From: Nitrososphaerota archaeon | Lineage (GTDB): Archaea; Thermoproteota; Nitrososphaeria; Nitrososphaerales; Gagatemarchaeaceae | Direction of reading: 5' to 3' | Assembly: GCA_003135575.1 (NCBI GenBank) | Contig: PLCG01000008.1 | Location: forward strand, 754-5,888 | Length of the DNA stretch: 5,135 nucleotides | In this document: positions 1 through 5,135 of the stretch, piece after piece | Numbering within the stretch: position 1 is the stretch's first letter | Layout of the letters: each line of letters begins with the position of its first letter | Program-made: the position numbers and the translations under genes | Notes under the pieces: generated by a model | Seen by the model: only the letters and a program-made list of their open reading frames with translations | Database searches by the model: none | Told to the model about the DNA's origin: nothing

Positions 1-19
1 CTCCCATAATTCAATGATA

Positions 20-1048
20 TCATAAGGTTATTCGAATGCTCTGGGTGGAGTCGGCGACGGGATAGACCGCGTTCATCTTCAGGAGCTTGAAGATAGCTAT
101 GTTGAGGCCGAACTGGACGCCGGTCCTCAGGTACTCCCCGAAGACCTTCCTTCTGATGTATGCGAGAGCGTTCTTCTGGGCATCCGTCAGCTCTTGGGGC
201 CTTACCACGTCGAACCGTTCCTCCCCGGGGACGTATTTTATCAGCCCCTTCACTTCCGCCCTTCTCAGGGAGAGCTCAGCCTCGCCGCTGGTTGGGACGA
301 CCATCAGGCCCTTGTACTTCTCCCTGAGGGACTTGAAGTTCTCCGCAGAGTTGGGCAGGTCCATCTTGTTCGCGATAATCAGCGTCGGCTTGGAGATGTC
401 GCGAAGCACCCAGCAAAAGTTCTGCATCTCCTTCTCGTTCCATGTGTCGACGTCCCTCTCCTGGAGCAACGCCTCGTTGAGCGTGTAAATCACGTGCTCA
501 CGCTTCACGCCTATCCCCTGCATCACCTCTGCGATCGCGTCGGGAAGGCCCATCCCTGGGAGCTTCGCGGTCTTCGATATCTTCACTAGGTTGCTCGAGA
601 AGAGCTTCGTGTACCAAAGGACGAGCTCAAGCTCCACGTCGGCCAGGTCAGCGAGAGGGTCGCCCGTGCCAGGCTCGGCTATCTTGCCGTCTTTGTCAAC
701 GCTCCCCGAGGCGTCGACGACGTGCAGCAGCGCGTCCGATTGCGCCGCCACCGAGAGGAACTGGTTACCGAGACCCTTGCCCATCCAGGCCCCCTTGATG
801 AGCCCGGGAAGGTCGGTCACCTCGATGGGGATGAACCTCCACCCCTCCTCGCATTTCGAGTTCTTCGGGTTGTCCAGGAGGTTGAACTCCTTGTGGACGC
901 AAAGGGTCACCGCCTGGGCTATCCCCGTGTCTGGTGATTTAGTGGTGAAAGGGTAGTTGGAAATCTCTCCCGCCTTCAGTGTCATCGAGTCGAAGAGAGT
1001 GGTCTTGCCCGCGTTTGTCTTCCCGATGAGTCCTATACGAATTACCAT
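20..1048 (-). CDS. YchF/Obg-family GTPase lacking the C-terminal TGS domain
   Basis: A P-loop NTPase of the YchF branch of the Obg family; family members associate with ribosomes and translation. Visible in the 342-aa product: G1 GKTNAGKT (residues 9-16), the switch region NYPFTT (31-36), G3 DLPG (79-82) followed by the family signature GKGLGNQFL (90-98), HVVDASGS (109-116), a long helical insert (about 120-215), G4 NKMD (227-230) and a G5-like TSGEAE (253-258). NKMD is the canonical guanine-binding form, so GTP is the likely nucleotide, unlike bacterial YchF, which has NxxE and prefers ATP. The helical part reaches AVYPV (327-331), after which family members normally enter a ubiquitin-like TGS domain of about 60 residues. 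Here 11 more residues follow and then a TGA stop. The usual archaeal length is near 390-400 aa, so the TGS domain is missing. The ATG at 1048 has no strong Shine-Dalgarno (SD) sequence. It lies 104 bp downstream of prf1 on the same strand. Family assignment is firm; cellular role is by family only. Confidence 0.93.
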   Translation of the reverse strand: MVIRIGLIGKTNAGKTTLFDSMTLKAGEISNYPFTTKSPDTGIAQAVTLCVHKEFNLLDNPKNSKCEEGWRFIPIEVTDLPGLIKGAWMGKGLGNQFLSVAAQSDALLHVVDASGSVDKDGKIAEPGTGDPLADLADVELELVLWYTKLFSSNLVKISKTAKLPGMGLPDAIAEVMQGIGVKREHVIYTLNEALLQERDVDTWNEKEMQNFCWVLRDISKPTLIIANKMDLPNSAENFKSLREKYKGLMVVPTSGEAELSLRRAEVKGLIKYVPGEERFDVVRPQELTDAQKNALAYIRRKVFGEYLRTGVQFGLNIAIFKLLKMNAVYPVADSTQSIRITL

Positions 1049-1055
1049 TGTGACC

Positions 1056-1071
1056 AGTTCTTCCCAGAACT
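1056..1071 (-). promoter_or_regulatory. Small hairpin with GNRA-type loop just upstream of the GTPase start codon
   Basis: On the minus strand AGTTCT, loop GGGA, AGAACT gives a perfect 6-bp stem closed by a four-base loop that fits GNRA. It ends 7 nt before the ATG at 1048, exactly where an SD sequence would sit. Its first three bases (1069-1071) are also used by the larger hairpin at 1069-1106, so the two cannot both form fully. A role in translation initiation is inference. Confidence 0.4.
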
Positions 1072-1106
1072 CGAAGCCTTTCCTTGGCCCAAAAGGCGCT
1101 TCGAGT
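1069..1106 (-). promoter_or_regulatory. Long imperfect hairpin between prf1 and the GTPase gene
   Basis: Minus-strand ACTCGAA pairs with TTCGAGT (7 bp), and inside that GCCTTT pairs with AAAGGC (6 bp), with a two-base GC bulge on one side and a roughly 10-base loop. That is 13 paired positions in a 104-bp intergenic gap. No T-run follows on the minus strand, so a classical terminator is not supported. It could be an mRNA leader structure, a processing site between prf1 and the GTPase gene, or a binding site for a dimeric regulator. The pairing is seen; the function is unknown. Confidence 0.45.
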
Positions 1107-1109
1107 AGT

Positions 1110-1119
1110 TAAGGATATT
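1110..1119 (-). promoter_or_regulatory. Weak candidate TATA-like element for the GTPase gene
   Basis: An A/T-rich run reading GAATATCCTT on the minus strand sits about 65 nt upstream of the GTPase ATG at 1048, within the prf1–GTPase gap. It is immediately preceded by CGGCATAG, which also precedes the much better TATA box upstream of prf1. Match to an archaeal TATA consensus is poor. The gene may instead be read through from prf1. Confidence 0.2.
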
Positions 1120-1127
1120 CTATGCCG
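1120..1127 (-). repeat. CGGCATAG copy 1, upstream of the GTPase gene
   Basis: Minus-strand CGGCATAG abuts an A/T-rich element. The same 8 bases on the same strand occur at 2524-2531, also adjacent to an A/T box. These two intergenic gaps are the only ones in the window longer than 20 bp. An 8-mer match can arise by chance, so this is only a hint of a shared promoter-proximal site. Confidence 0.25.
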
Positions 1128-1152
1128 ATTGGCCGCAATAGGTTTTCCTAAT

Positions 1153-2409
1153 CTACTCCGCAGTCATCTTGTATCTTAGGAATGCTGCCACCCCGCCGAA
1201 GGACTTCAGCATCGCTCCTTCCTCGGTGCCTGAGGATATCACCTCGACCCTCGCGCCTACTTGGATGGCCCGCTCCTCTAGAAGGTCGACGATGTCGGTC
1301 TCGTCGACCACGAATTCCTTAGAGCCGCACTTGGCGCACGGCTCCGAGGTTATCTCCTGCATCGCCTGAGTCTTCTTCGAGGTGGGGACGAACTTCTCCC
1401 TCACCGTCCCGCAGTTCTTGCACGTTGCGGTGACCCTCACCATGTCAACGTCGTCCGTCACCAAAATCATCTCGACGTTGCTCTTGTCGAGCGCTTGGAT
1501 TATCCTTGGAAGCCCGTAGACGGCCACCCCGTTCGCCTTGTTGACCTCTCCGAGAAACCGCTGCACGAGCTTCTTCTCCTCGAAGAGCCTAACGTCCTGG
1601 AGCTTGTCCGCCGCCTTGTCGACCAGCTCCCTGACGCCCTCCCGTCCAGAGTATGCGGTGTCAAGCACGGCGATGATGTTCTTCCGCAGGTTGTAGTTCA
1701 GGAACTCGGTCTTCATGAAGTCTTCCTTTGTGAAGCCCGGACCGCCAAGTATGAGCCCCGTGACCTTGTACTCGTCGACCAGGATCCGGTTCGCGTGGTC
1801 GGCGACCCTATGATAGAAGTAGGTGAGCTCCATCTCCCTTCCCCTCTCGTATCTTCTCGCACTCTGCCCGCCCTTCCTCGTCTTCCCAGAGATGCCCGAG
1901 GTCATCGCGTTCACGACGTCGAACCTCTCTCCGGAGAGTATCCCTATCCCCGCCTCGTTCGCGTCGATGCAGAGTATCCCGTAGACCTTCTCCTCCCTCA
2001 GCATGTCCTTGAGATACTCGATGTGGAAGTGGTCGTCGCACTGGTAGAGGAAGCTCTTGACCGGCTTCGGGGGGATTATCTCGCGAAGGACGATCACTTC
2101 GCTCCCCGGGCCGTTCGTCATCAGGGCCCCACAGAAGATGATCAGGCCGTTGTCGGGGGTCTCCCTGTAGAGCTTGAGCTTCTGCATGGTCTTCGTGAGG
2201 GCGTCCTGGACGTGGTTGCGCGTCGTGTCGGACTTTATGTTCCCGGCGGTCCCCCACTCGTTCCTGAGATATGCGATGACCTCGTGGATGGGTTTCTTCG
2301 GCGGGATGTAGAGGGTGACGAGCTCGGTCCCTCGTCCCTCCTTGCCGGAGAGCTCAGAGATGACCTTCCGAATCTTGTATAATCTTACAGAGTCTGCGTT
2401 GCTACTCAT
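1153..2409 (-). CDS. prf1: Archaeal peptide chain release factor aRF1
   Basis: Class I release factor that reads all three stop codons in the ribosomal A site and triggers peptidyl-tRNA hydrolysis; cytosolic, orthologous to eukaryotic eRF1. Counting from the ATG at 2409 (418 aa): domain 1 (about 1-140) carries NIKS (57-60) and YQCDDHF (122-128), which matches the YxCxxxF stop-codon motif. Domain 2 carries GGQ (180-182), the catalytic loop entering the peptidyl-transferase centre. Domain 3 (about 275-418) has a zinc-ribbon insert with CKNC (330-333) and CAKC (358-361). Length is typical for archaeal aRF1 and all key residues are present. Start choice: a TTG at 2412 is directly before this ATG. 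GGAGGT at 2422-2427 lies 12 nt from the ATG and 9 nt from the TTG, so the TTG start (419 aa) is possible; I prefer ATG. The gene ends in TAG and is divergent from pyrH. Confidence 0.97.
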   Translation of the reverse strand: MSSNADSVRLYKIRKVISELSGKEGRGTELVTLYIPPKKPIHEVIAYLRNEWGTAGNIKSDTTRNHVQDALTKTMQKLKLYRETPDNGLIIFCGALMTNGPGSEVIVLREIIPPKPVKSFLYQCDDHFHIEYLKDMLREEKVYGILCIDANEAGIGILSGERFDVVNAMTSGISGKTRKGGQSARRYERGREMELTYFYHRVADHANRILVDEYKVTGLILGGPGFTKEDFMKTEFLNYNLRKNIIAVLDTAYSGREGVRELVDKAADKLQDVRLFEEKKLVQRFLGEVNKANGVAVYGLPRIIQALDKSNVEMILVTDDVDMVRVTATCKNCGTVREKFVPTSKKTQAMQEITSEPCAKCGSKEFVVDETDIVDLLEERAIQVGARVEVISSGTEEGAMLKSFGGVAAFLRYKMTAE

Positions 2410-2421
2410 CAAATGAGGATA

Positions 2422-2427
2422 ACCTCC
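2422..2427 (-). promoter_or_regulatory. Shine-Dalgarno sequence of prf1
   Basis: Minus-strand GGAGGT is a perfect anti-SD match, 9 nt before TTG (2412) and 12 nt before ATG (2409). It decides that prf1 starts at one of these two adjacent codons and shows that prf1 mRNA has a 5' leader, unlike divergent pyrH. A small hairpin (AGCCA/TGGCT, 2436-2451) lies just upstream. Confidence 0.7.
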
Positions 2428-2513
2428 GGTCAGTCAGCCAGCGATTTGGCTCGGAACTACGGTGTGCCTGACGGGGGATTCCATCGTCGGTTAGTTCATT
2501 TTGGGCATTCACC

Positions 2514-2521
2514 TTTATAAA
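2514..2521. promoter_or_regulatory. Palindromic TATA box in the prf1–pyrH divergent region
   Basis: TTTATAAA is its own reverse complement and matches the archaeal TATA consensus. On the plus strand its centre is about 33 nt before the pyrH ATG at 2551. Archaeal transcription usually starts about 25-30 nt past the box centre, which would put the start within a few bases of the ATG: a leaderless or near-leaderless mRNA, consistent with no SD before pyrH. On the minus strand the same box would start prf1 transcription near 2490, giving a leader of about 80 nt containing the GGAGGT. No clear BRE is seen on either side. The pyrH assignment is strong; use for prf1 is inference. Confidence 0.7.
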
Positions 2522-2523
2522 AA

Positions 2524-2531
2524 CTATGCCG
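2524..2531 (-). repeat. CGGCATAG copy 2, flanking the divergent TATA box
   Basis: Minus-strand CGGCATAG sits two bases upstream of TTTATAAA when read toward prf1, the place where a BRE or regulator site would be. It is identical to the copy at 1120-1127 upstream of the GTPase gene. On the plus strand it falls between the TATA box and the start of pyrH. Chance is a serious alternative. Confidence 0.25.
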
Positions 2532-2550
2532 GGCACGGTATCTCGTCGAC

Positions 2551-3237
2551 ATGGCTTCCCCTACTAGCGGCAAGAAGATCGTCCTGCGCATAGGCGGGTC
2601 TGTCCTCGGCTCCCCTCCCCAGGCGAAGCTCCTCAAAGGCTACGTCGAAGTGATCTCTGAGGCGAGGAAGTCGGGTAACTCCGTCGGAGTGGTAGTGGGG
2701 GGAGGGTCGGTCGCACGGGCTTACATCGCGACCGCGAAGGAACTAGGACTTCCGCGCGAGGCGCAGGACATGATCGCGATCGAGGCCTCCCGCCTCAACG
2801 CGAAGCTGGTCGCGATGAAGTTGGGAGTCCAGCGTGTGTCCACCACGATACAAGGGATGACCATCGAGCTCGAGAAGAACGGGACCGGGGCGATGGGCGG
2901 GCTCAGGCCTGGGATCACCACCGACACGGTCGCCGCGATCCTCGGGGACGCGTGGCGTTCCGACCTCCTGGTGAAAGCCTCCGACCAGGACGGGATCTAC
3001 ACGGCAGACCCGAGGACAGACAAGGAGGCCAAGCTGCTGCACAACCTGTCGTACCAGGAGCTGGTCAGGATACTGGGGGGAGGCACGCACAGGCCTGGGA
3101 TTCACAGCATCGTGGACCCTGTCGCCGCGAAGTTCATCGCCAAGCACAAACTGACGCTGGTCGTGACAAACGGCTTCTTCACTTCGAACGTGCGCAAGGC
3201 GCTTCAGGGCGAGCGCGTCGGAACCCTCGTCTCTTGA
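2551..3237 (+). CDS. pyrH: UMP kinase (uridylate kinase, archaeal type)
   Basis: Phosphorylates UMP to UDP with ATP in pyrimidine nucleotide synthesis; cytosolic, normally hexameric, amino acid kinase superfamily. In the 228-aa product: N-terminal strand and phosphate loop IVLRIGGS (10-17), glycine-rich VVVGGGSVAR (47-56), the helix IAIEASRLNAKLVA (75-88), the UMP-site loop GLRPGITTDTVAA (117-129), and the nucleotide-binding segment SDQDGIYTADPR (144-155). The C-terminal DPVAAKFIAKHKLTLVV is also typical. Length agrees with archaeal UMP kinases, slightly shorter than bacterial ones. The ATG at 2551 is supported by the TATA box at 2514-2521 and by absence of an SD, indicating a leaderless transcript. 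The stop lies 19 bp from the stop of the convergent acetyltransferase/peptidase gene. I see no disrupted motif. Confidence 0.96.
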   Translation: MASPTSGKKIVLRIGGSVLGSPPQAKLLKGYVEVISEARKSGNSVGVVVGGGSVARAYIATAKELGLPREAQDMIAIEASRLNAKLVAMKLGVQRVSTTIQGMTIELEKNGTGAMGGLRPGITTDTVAAILGDAWRSDLLVKASDQDGIYTADPRTDKEAKLLHNLSYQELVRILGGGTHRPGIHSIVDPVAAKFIAKHKLTLVVTNGFFTSNVRKALQGERVGTLVS

Positions 3238-3256
3238 TGTGGGGCTGTCGTTCGCG

Positions 3257-4567
3257 TCAGTCTTTGGTTATCCGCATCATTGCCACGAACTTCGCAAACT
3301 CTTCCTCCGTGACCCACTCGACCTTCAGGTACTCGACGATCTCTTCCCTGCCCATGCCTATCCTCCGGGCCTCCTCGACGGCCACCACATACGCCTCTAT
3401 CTCCGTCGGCCTCTCGAAGTACGGGAACCTCCTGTCGTAGAGCTCCTTCCCCTCCCTGAACTGCTTGACGTGGGCGAGCTCGTGCAGTACGTCCAGGTAG
3501 AGGTGCCGCTCGTGCCCCTTGCGAAGGTACTCGGGGTTGATTATGATGTTGCCGGTCTCGCCATCGACGCGCAGGTAGCCCCTGGGCGAGTCCAAAGAGA
3601 TCTTCAGTTTCGAGATGACCACTTCCGTGTCCGCCCCGAAGAGGCGCCTGACCGCCTCGACCTTCTCGAATCCCGAGAAGACCTCTACGAACGGCTTGGT
3701 CGTCCCCGCATCCGCACCTCTGTTCATCTTGACGCCAAACGTCTCTCCTGACGGCACCGCATCCTGCGAAGCTTTCGGGAGGCGGCGCTTGAACAAGCTC
3801 TTGACGTAGGCGCGCTTGAACCCCTGCTTGAGGTAGAACCCTTCAACGTTATCCGAGGCTATCGTCTGCAAGATGAGCCTCCTCCCCTCGCTTTCTGCAA
3901 GCTCGCGCATGTAAGCCATCATTGTCGCGGCGACGCCCCTTCTCCTGAACTGGGGAGTCGTTCCGATGCAATAGGCCCCCAGGACGTTGCCCTTGGTCCT
4001 GTAGAGGGCCGCGCACCCGACCGCAGTCCTCCCTATTCTTGCAATGACCACGCTCGCCTTCTTGTCCTTGACCACTTTGCGCATGACTCTAGTTACCTCA
4101 TCGCTCTGTTTTTGGTCACCATAGAACGCTTGCAGGTATGTCCGGGTCCACTCTTGCACGTCCTTCCCCTTTGTGCGGGGGCTGATTACACCGACCTTCA
4201 CCTCGAGATTCGAAGGGGGTTCTTGTTTTGCATGAGGCCGAGCTTCCATCACCAACATCTTGTCGGCGACGTCGTAGCCTCTCGAGATTACGGACGCGCG
4301 CAGCCTCTCCCATGGACGCCCGTCCTCGACGAACACATAGGAGTCGTGCCGCTTCCTCTTCACGAACTCCCTCTCGATAGCTTCGACGACCTTCTCGGGG
4401 ACCTTCTCCATCCCGAGGAAGCCGCTCCGATTGTAGAAGTACTCCCGTTTGAACGCCTCAGAAAAAATCGCGTAGCAATTCTTGGAGATCCAGACAGTGT
4501 CGTCGACCCACTTCGCCCACCAACTTATTTCGTTAAACTCGTGTTCCGTCGTGTCAAGGCTTGACAA
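3257..4567 (-). CDS. GNAT N-acetyltransferase fused to a C-terminal HExxH zincin-like domain
   Basis: Predicted two-domain soluble protein; substrates unknown. Counting from TTG at 4567 (436 aa): an N-terminal region (about 1-115) with no motif I recognise; a GNAT domain (about 122-258) with the acetyl-CoA loop RRRGVA (208-213, R/QxxGxG/A pattern), the preceding strand LGAYCIGTTPQF, and the typical closing strand-turn VEGFYLKQGFKRAY; a linker (about 262-290) rich in Gly, Ala and polar residues; then a C-terminal domain with HELAH (362-366) and, 23 and 25 residues on, Glu 389 and Glu 391 in PTEIEAY, which could give the third zinc ligand of a gluzincin. No signal peptide or membrane segment, so cytosolic. 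Start choice: the frame stays open to 4693, but that part overlaps cysS and looks non-coding. TTG at 4567 follows GGGGGT by about 5 nt and overlaps the cysS stop by 14 nt, suggesting translational coupling. No in-frame ATG occurs until about residue 53. Peptidase activity is unproven. Confidence 0.8.
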   Translation of the reverse strand: MSSLDTTEHEFNEISWWAKWVDDTVWISKNCYAIFSEAFKREYFYNRSGFLGMEKVPEKVVEAIEREFVKRKRHDSYVFVEDGRPWERLRASVISRGYDVADKMLVMEARPHAKQEPPSNLEVKVGVISPRTKGKDVQEWTRTYLQAFYGDQKQSDEVTRVMRKVVKDKKASVVIARIGRTAVGCAALYRTKGNVLGAYCIGTTPQFRRRGVAATMMAYMRELAESEGRRLILQTIASDNVEGFYLKQGFKRAYVKSLFKRRLPKASQDAVPSGETFGVKMNRGADAGTTKPFVEVFSGFEKVEAVRRLFGADTEVVISKLKISLDSPRGYLRVDGETGNIIINPEYLRKGHERHLYLDVLHELAHVKQFREGKELYDRRFPYFERPTEIEAYVVAVEEARRIGMGREEIVEYLKVEWVTEEEFAKFVAMMRITKD

Positions 4568-5135
4568 AGTGAACCCCCAGGATATCGGAGACCACGCGAA
4601 GAGCAGAATAGCTCTTGGAGGCACTGGACGCCCTTGACCCGATAAGTTCGTCCTCGACCCACTTGATTGCCTTCGCTGTGTCCATATCGTCATCCATCGC
4701 GGAGTAGAATGGAGAGAGCAACCGCCGCACCTCTTCAGGTGAAGAGCCAGACCCGCCGAGACCCTTCAGCTTCCTGCCCCTAGCCGCCGCCTTCGCGTAT
4801 GCCCTTCCGGCCCTCTTGAGGCGTGGAAGGCTGAATTCCATATCTTCCCTGTAGTGCCACGAGAGGAGGTAGTACCTCAGCTCGTCAGCGCTGTATTCGC
4901 GCAGGAGCTCCCTCACAAGGAACGTGTTCCCCGCGGACTTTGACATCTTCCTCCCGCTGAGGTTGACCAGCCCCGTGTGGACCCAGTATCTTACGAGAGG
5001 CTTCTTGCCCGTCAGGGACTCTCCCTGCGCGATCTCCGCCTCGTGGTGGGGAAAAACGTTGTCGGCTCCCCCGGTGTGGATGTCGAACCGCTCCCCGAGC
5101 AGCGCGAGGGACATCGCGGAGCACTCGATGTGCCA
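4554..5135 (-). CDS. cysS: Cysteinyl-tRNA synthetase, C-terminal part (5' end outside window)
   Basis: Class I synthetase that charges tRNA-Cys with cysteine using ATP; cytosolic. The frame is open through the right edge, giving 193 residues. They begin with WHIECSAM (1-8), then DIHTGGADNVFPHHEAEIAQ, and RKMSKS with KMSKS at 63-67, the class I ATP-site signature. By alignment with E. coli CysRS zinc ligands (Cys209, His234, Glu238), Cys5, His30 and Glu34 here have identical spacing, so the zinc site that recognises cysteine is intact. The HIGH motif lies outside the window. The helical DALR-type domain ends at ILGVHFVKP. Only 126 residues follow KMSKS against about 190 in E. coli, so the usual last segment (the EARxxKDWxxADxIRD-like region) is missing. 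The stop overlaps the start of the downstream GNAT/HExxH gene by 14 nt. Confidence 0.95.
   Translation of the reverse strand, partial: WHIECSAMSLALLGERFDIHTGGADNVFPHHEAEIAQGESLTGKKPLVRYWVHTGLVNLSGRKMSKSAGNTFLVRELLREYSADELRYYLLSWHYREDMEFSLPRLKRAGRAYAKAAARGRKLKGLGGSGSSPEEVRRLLSPFYSAMDDDMDTAKAIKWVEDELIGSRASSASKSYSALRVVSDILGVHFVKP

Noticed and set aside
1069..1106. Intrinsic terminator for prf1
   Set aside because: The hairpin is real, but no T-run follows it on the minus strand and archaeal termination relies mainly on T-runs.
1808..2257. Minus-strand 149-codon frame overlapping prf1 in another frame
   Set aside because: Arg/Glu/Gly/Pro-rich out-of-frame reading of prf1; the real frame carries NIKS and GGQ.
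1495..2382. A 295-codon open frame on the plus strand, antisense to prf1
   Set aside because: It mirrors a firmly identified gene with all motifs intact. Its product is a Leu/Val/Asp/Pro-rich string typical of the shadow of GC-rich coding DNA and has no recognisable motif.
2401..2440. Box C/D-like bases (TTGATGA and CTGA) near the prf1 start
   Set aside because: On the minus strand the CTGA precedes the TGATGA, the wrong order for a C/D sRNA, and TGATGA is explained by the TTG/ATG start codons.
2743..3147. Minus-strand 134-codon frame inside pyrH
   Set aside because: Antisense shadow of a well-supported UMP kinase, with biased composition and no motif.
4112..4564. Plus-strand 150-codon frame antisense to the GNAT gene
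   Set aside because: Shadow of the GNAT coding sequence; no motif and no promoter or SD.
4568..4693. N-terminal extension of the GNAT/HExxH gene up to an ATG at 4693
   Set aside because: It would overlap cysS by 140 bases in another frame. The extension has no family-like sequence, and a TTG start with an SD-like run exists at 4567.

Overview
The window is a gene-dense, GC-rich stretch of an archaeal chromosome. Four observations point to archaea: an aRF1-type release factor with NIKS, YxCxxxF and GGQ motifs; a short archaeal-type UMP kinase; an Obg/YchF-family GTPase of the archaeal form (NKxD, long helical insert); and a TTTATAAA box placed so that the UMP kinase mRNA should be leaderless or nearly so. 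A TACK/Thaumarchaeota-like lineage is possible from gene content and style, but that is a low-confidence inference. No mobile element, CRISPR array, tRNA or rRNA is visible.

Layout. On the minus strand, reading from the right edge leftwards, the 3' part of cysS (cysteinyl-tRNA synthetase) enters the window. It overlaps by 14 nt a two-domain gene coding for a GNAT acetyltransferase fused to a zincin-like HExxH domain. That gene converges on plus-strand pyrH (UMP kinase) with only 19 bp between the stops. pyrH is divergent from minus-strand prf1 (aRF1) across about 140 bp that carries a palindromic TATA box able to serve both directions. After prf1, a 104-bp gap with a long hairpin and a second GNRA-loop hairpin precedes a YchF-type GTPase gene that ends at position 20.

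Function. Most genes serve translation or its supply: Cys-tRNA charging, translation termination, a ribosome-associated GTPase, and UDP synthesis for nucleic acids. The fused acetyltransferase/metallopeptidase-like protein is the only gene without an obvious role, and its overlap with cysS suggests co-expression.

The most unusual points are: (1) the GNAT–HExxH fusion; (2) a YchF-type protein that stops where its C-terminal TGS domain should begin; (3) a CysRS with a short C-terminus; (4) two mutually exclusive hairpins in the GTPase leader; (5) the palindromic divergent promoter. I see no clear evidence of a wholly new multi-gene system.
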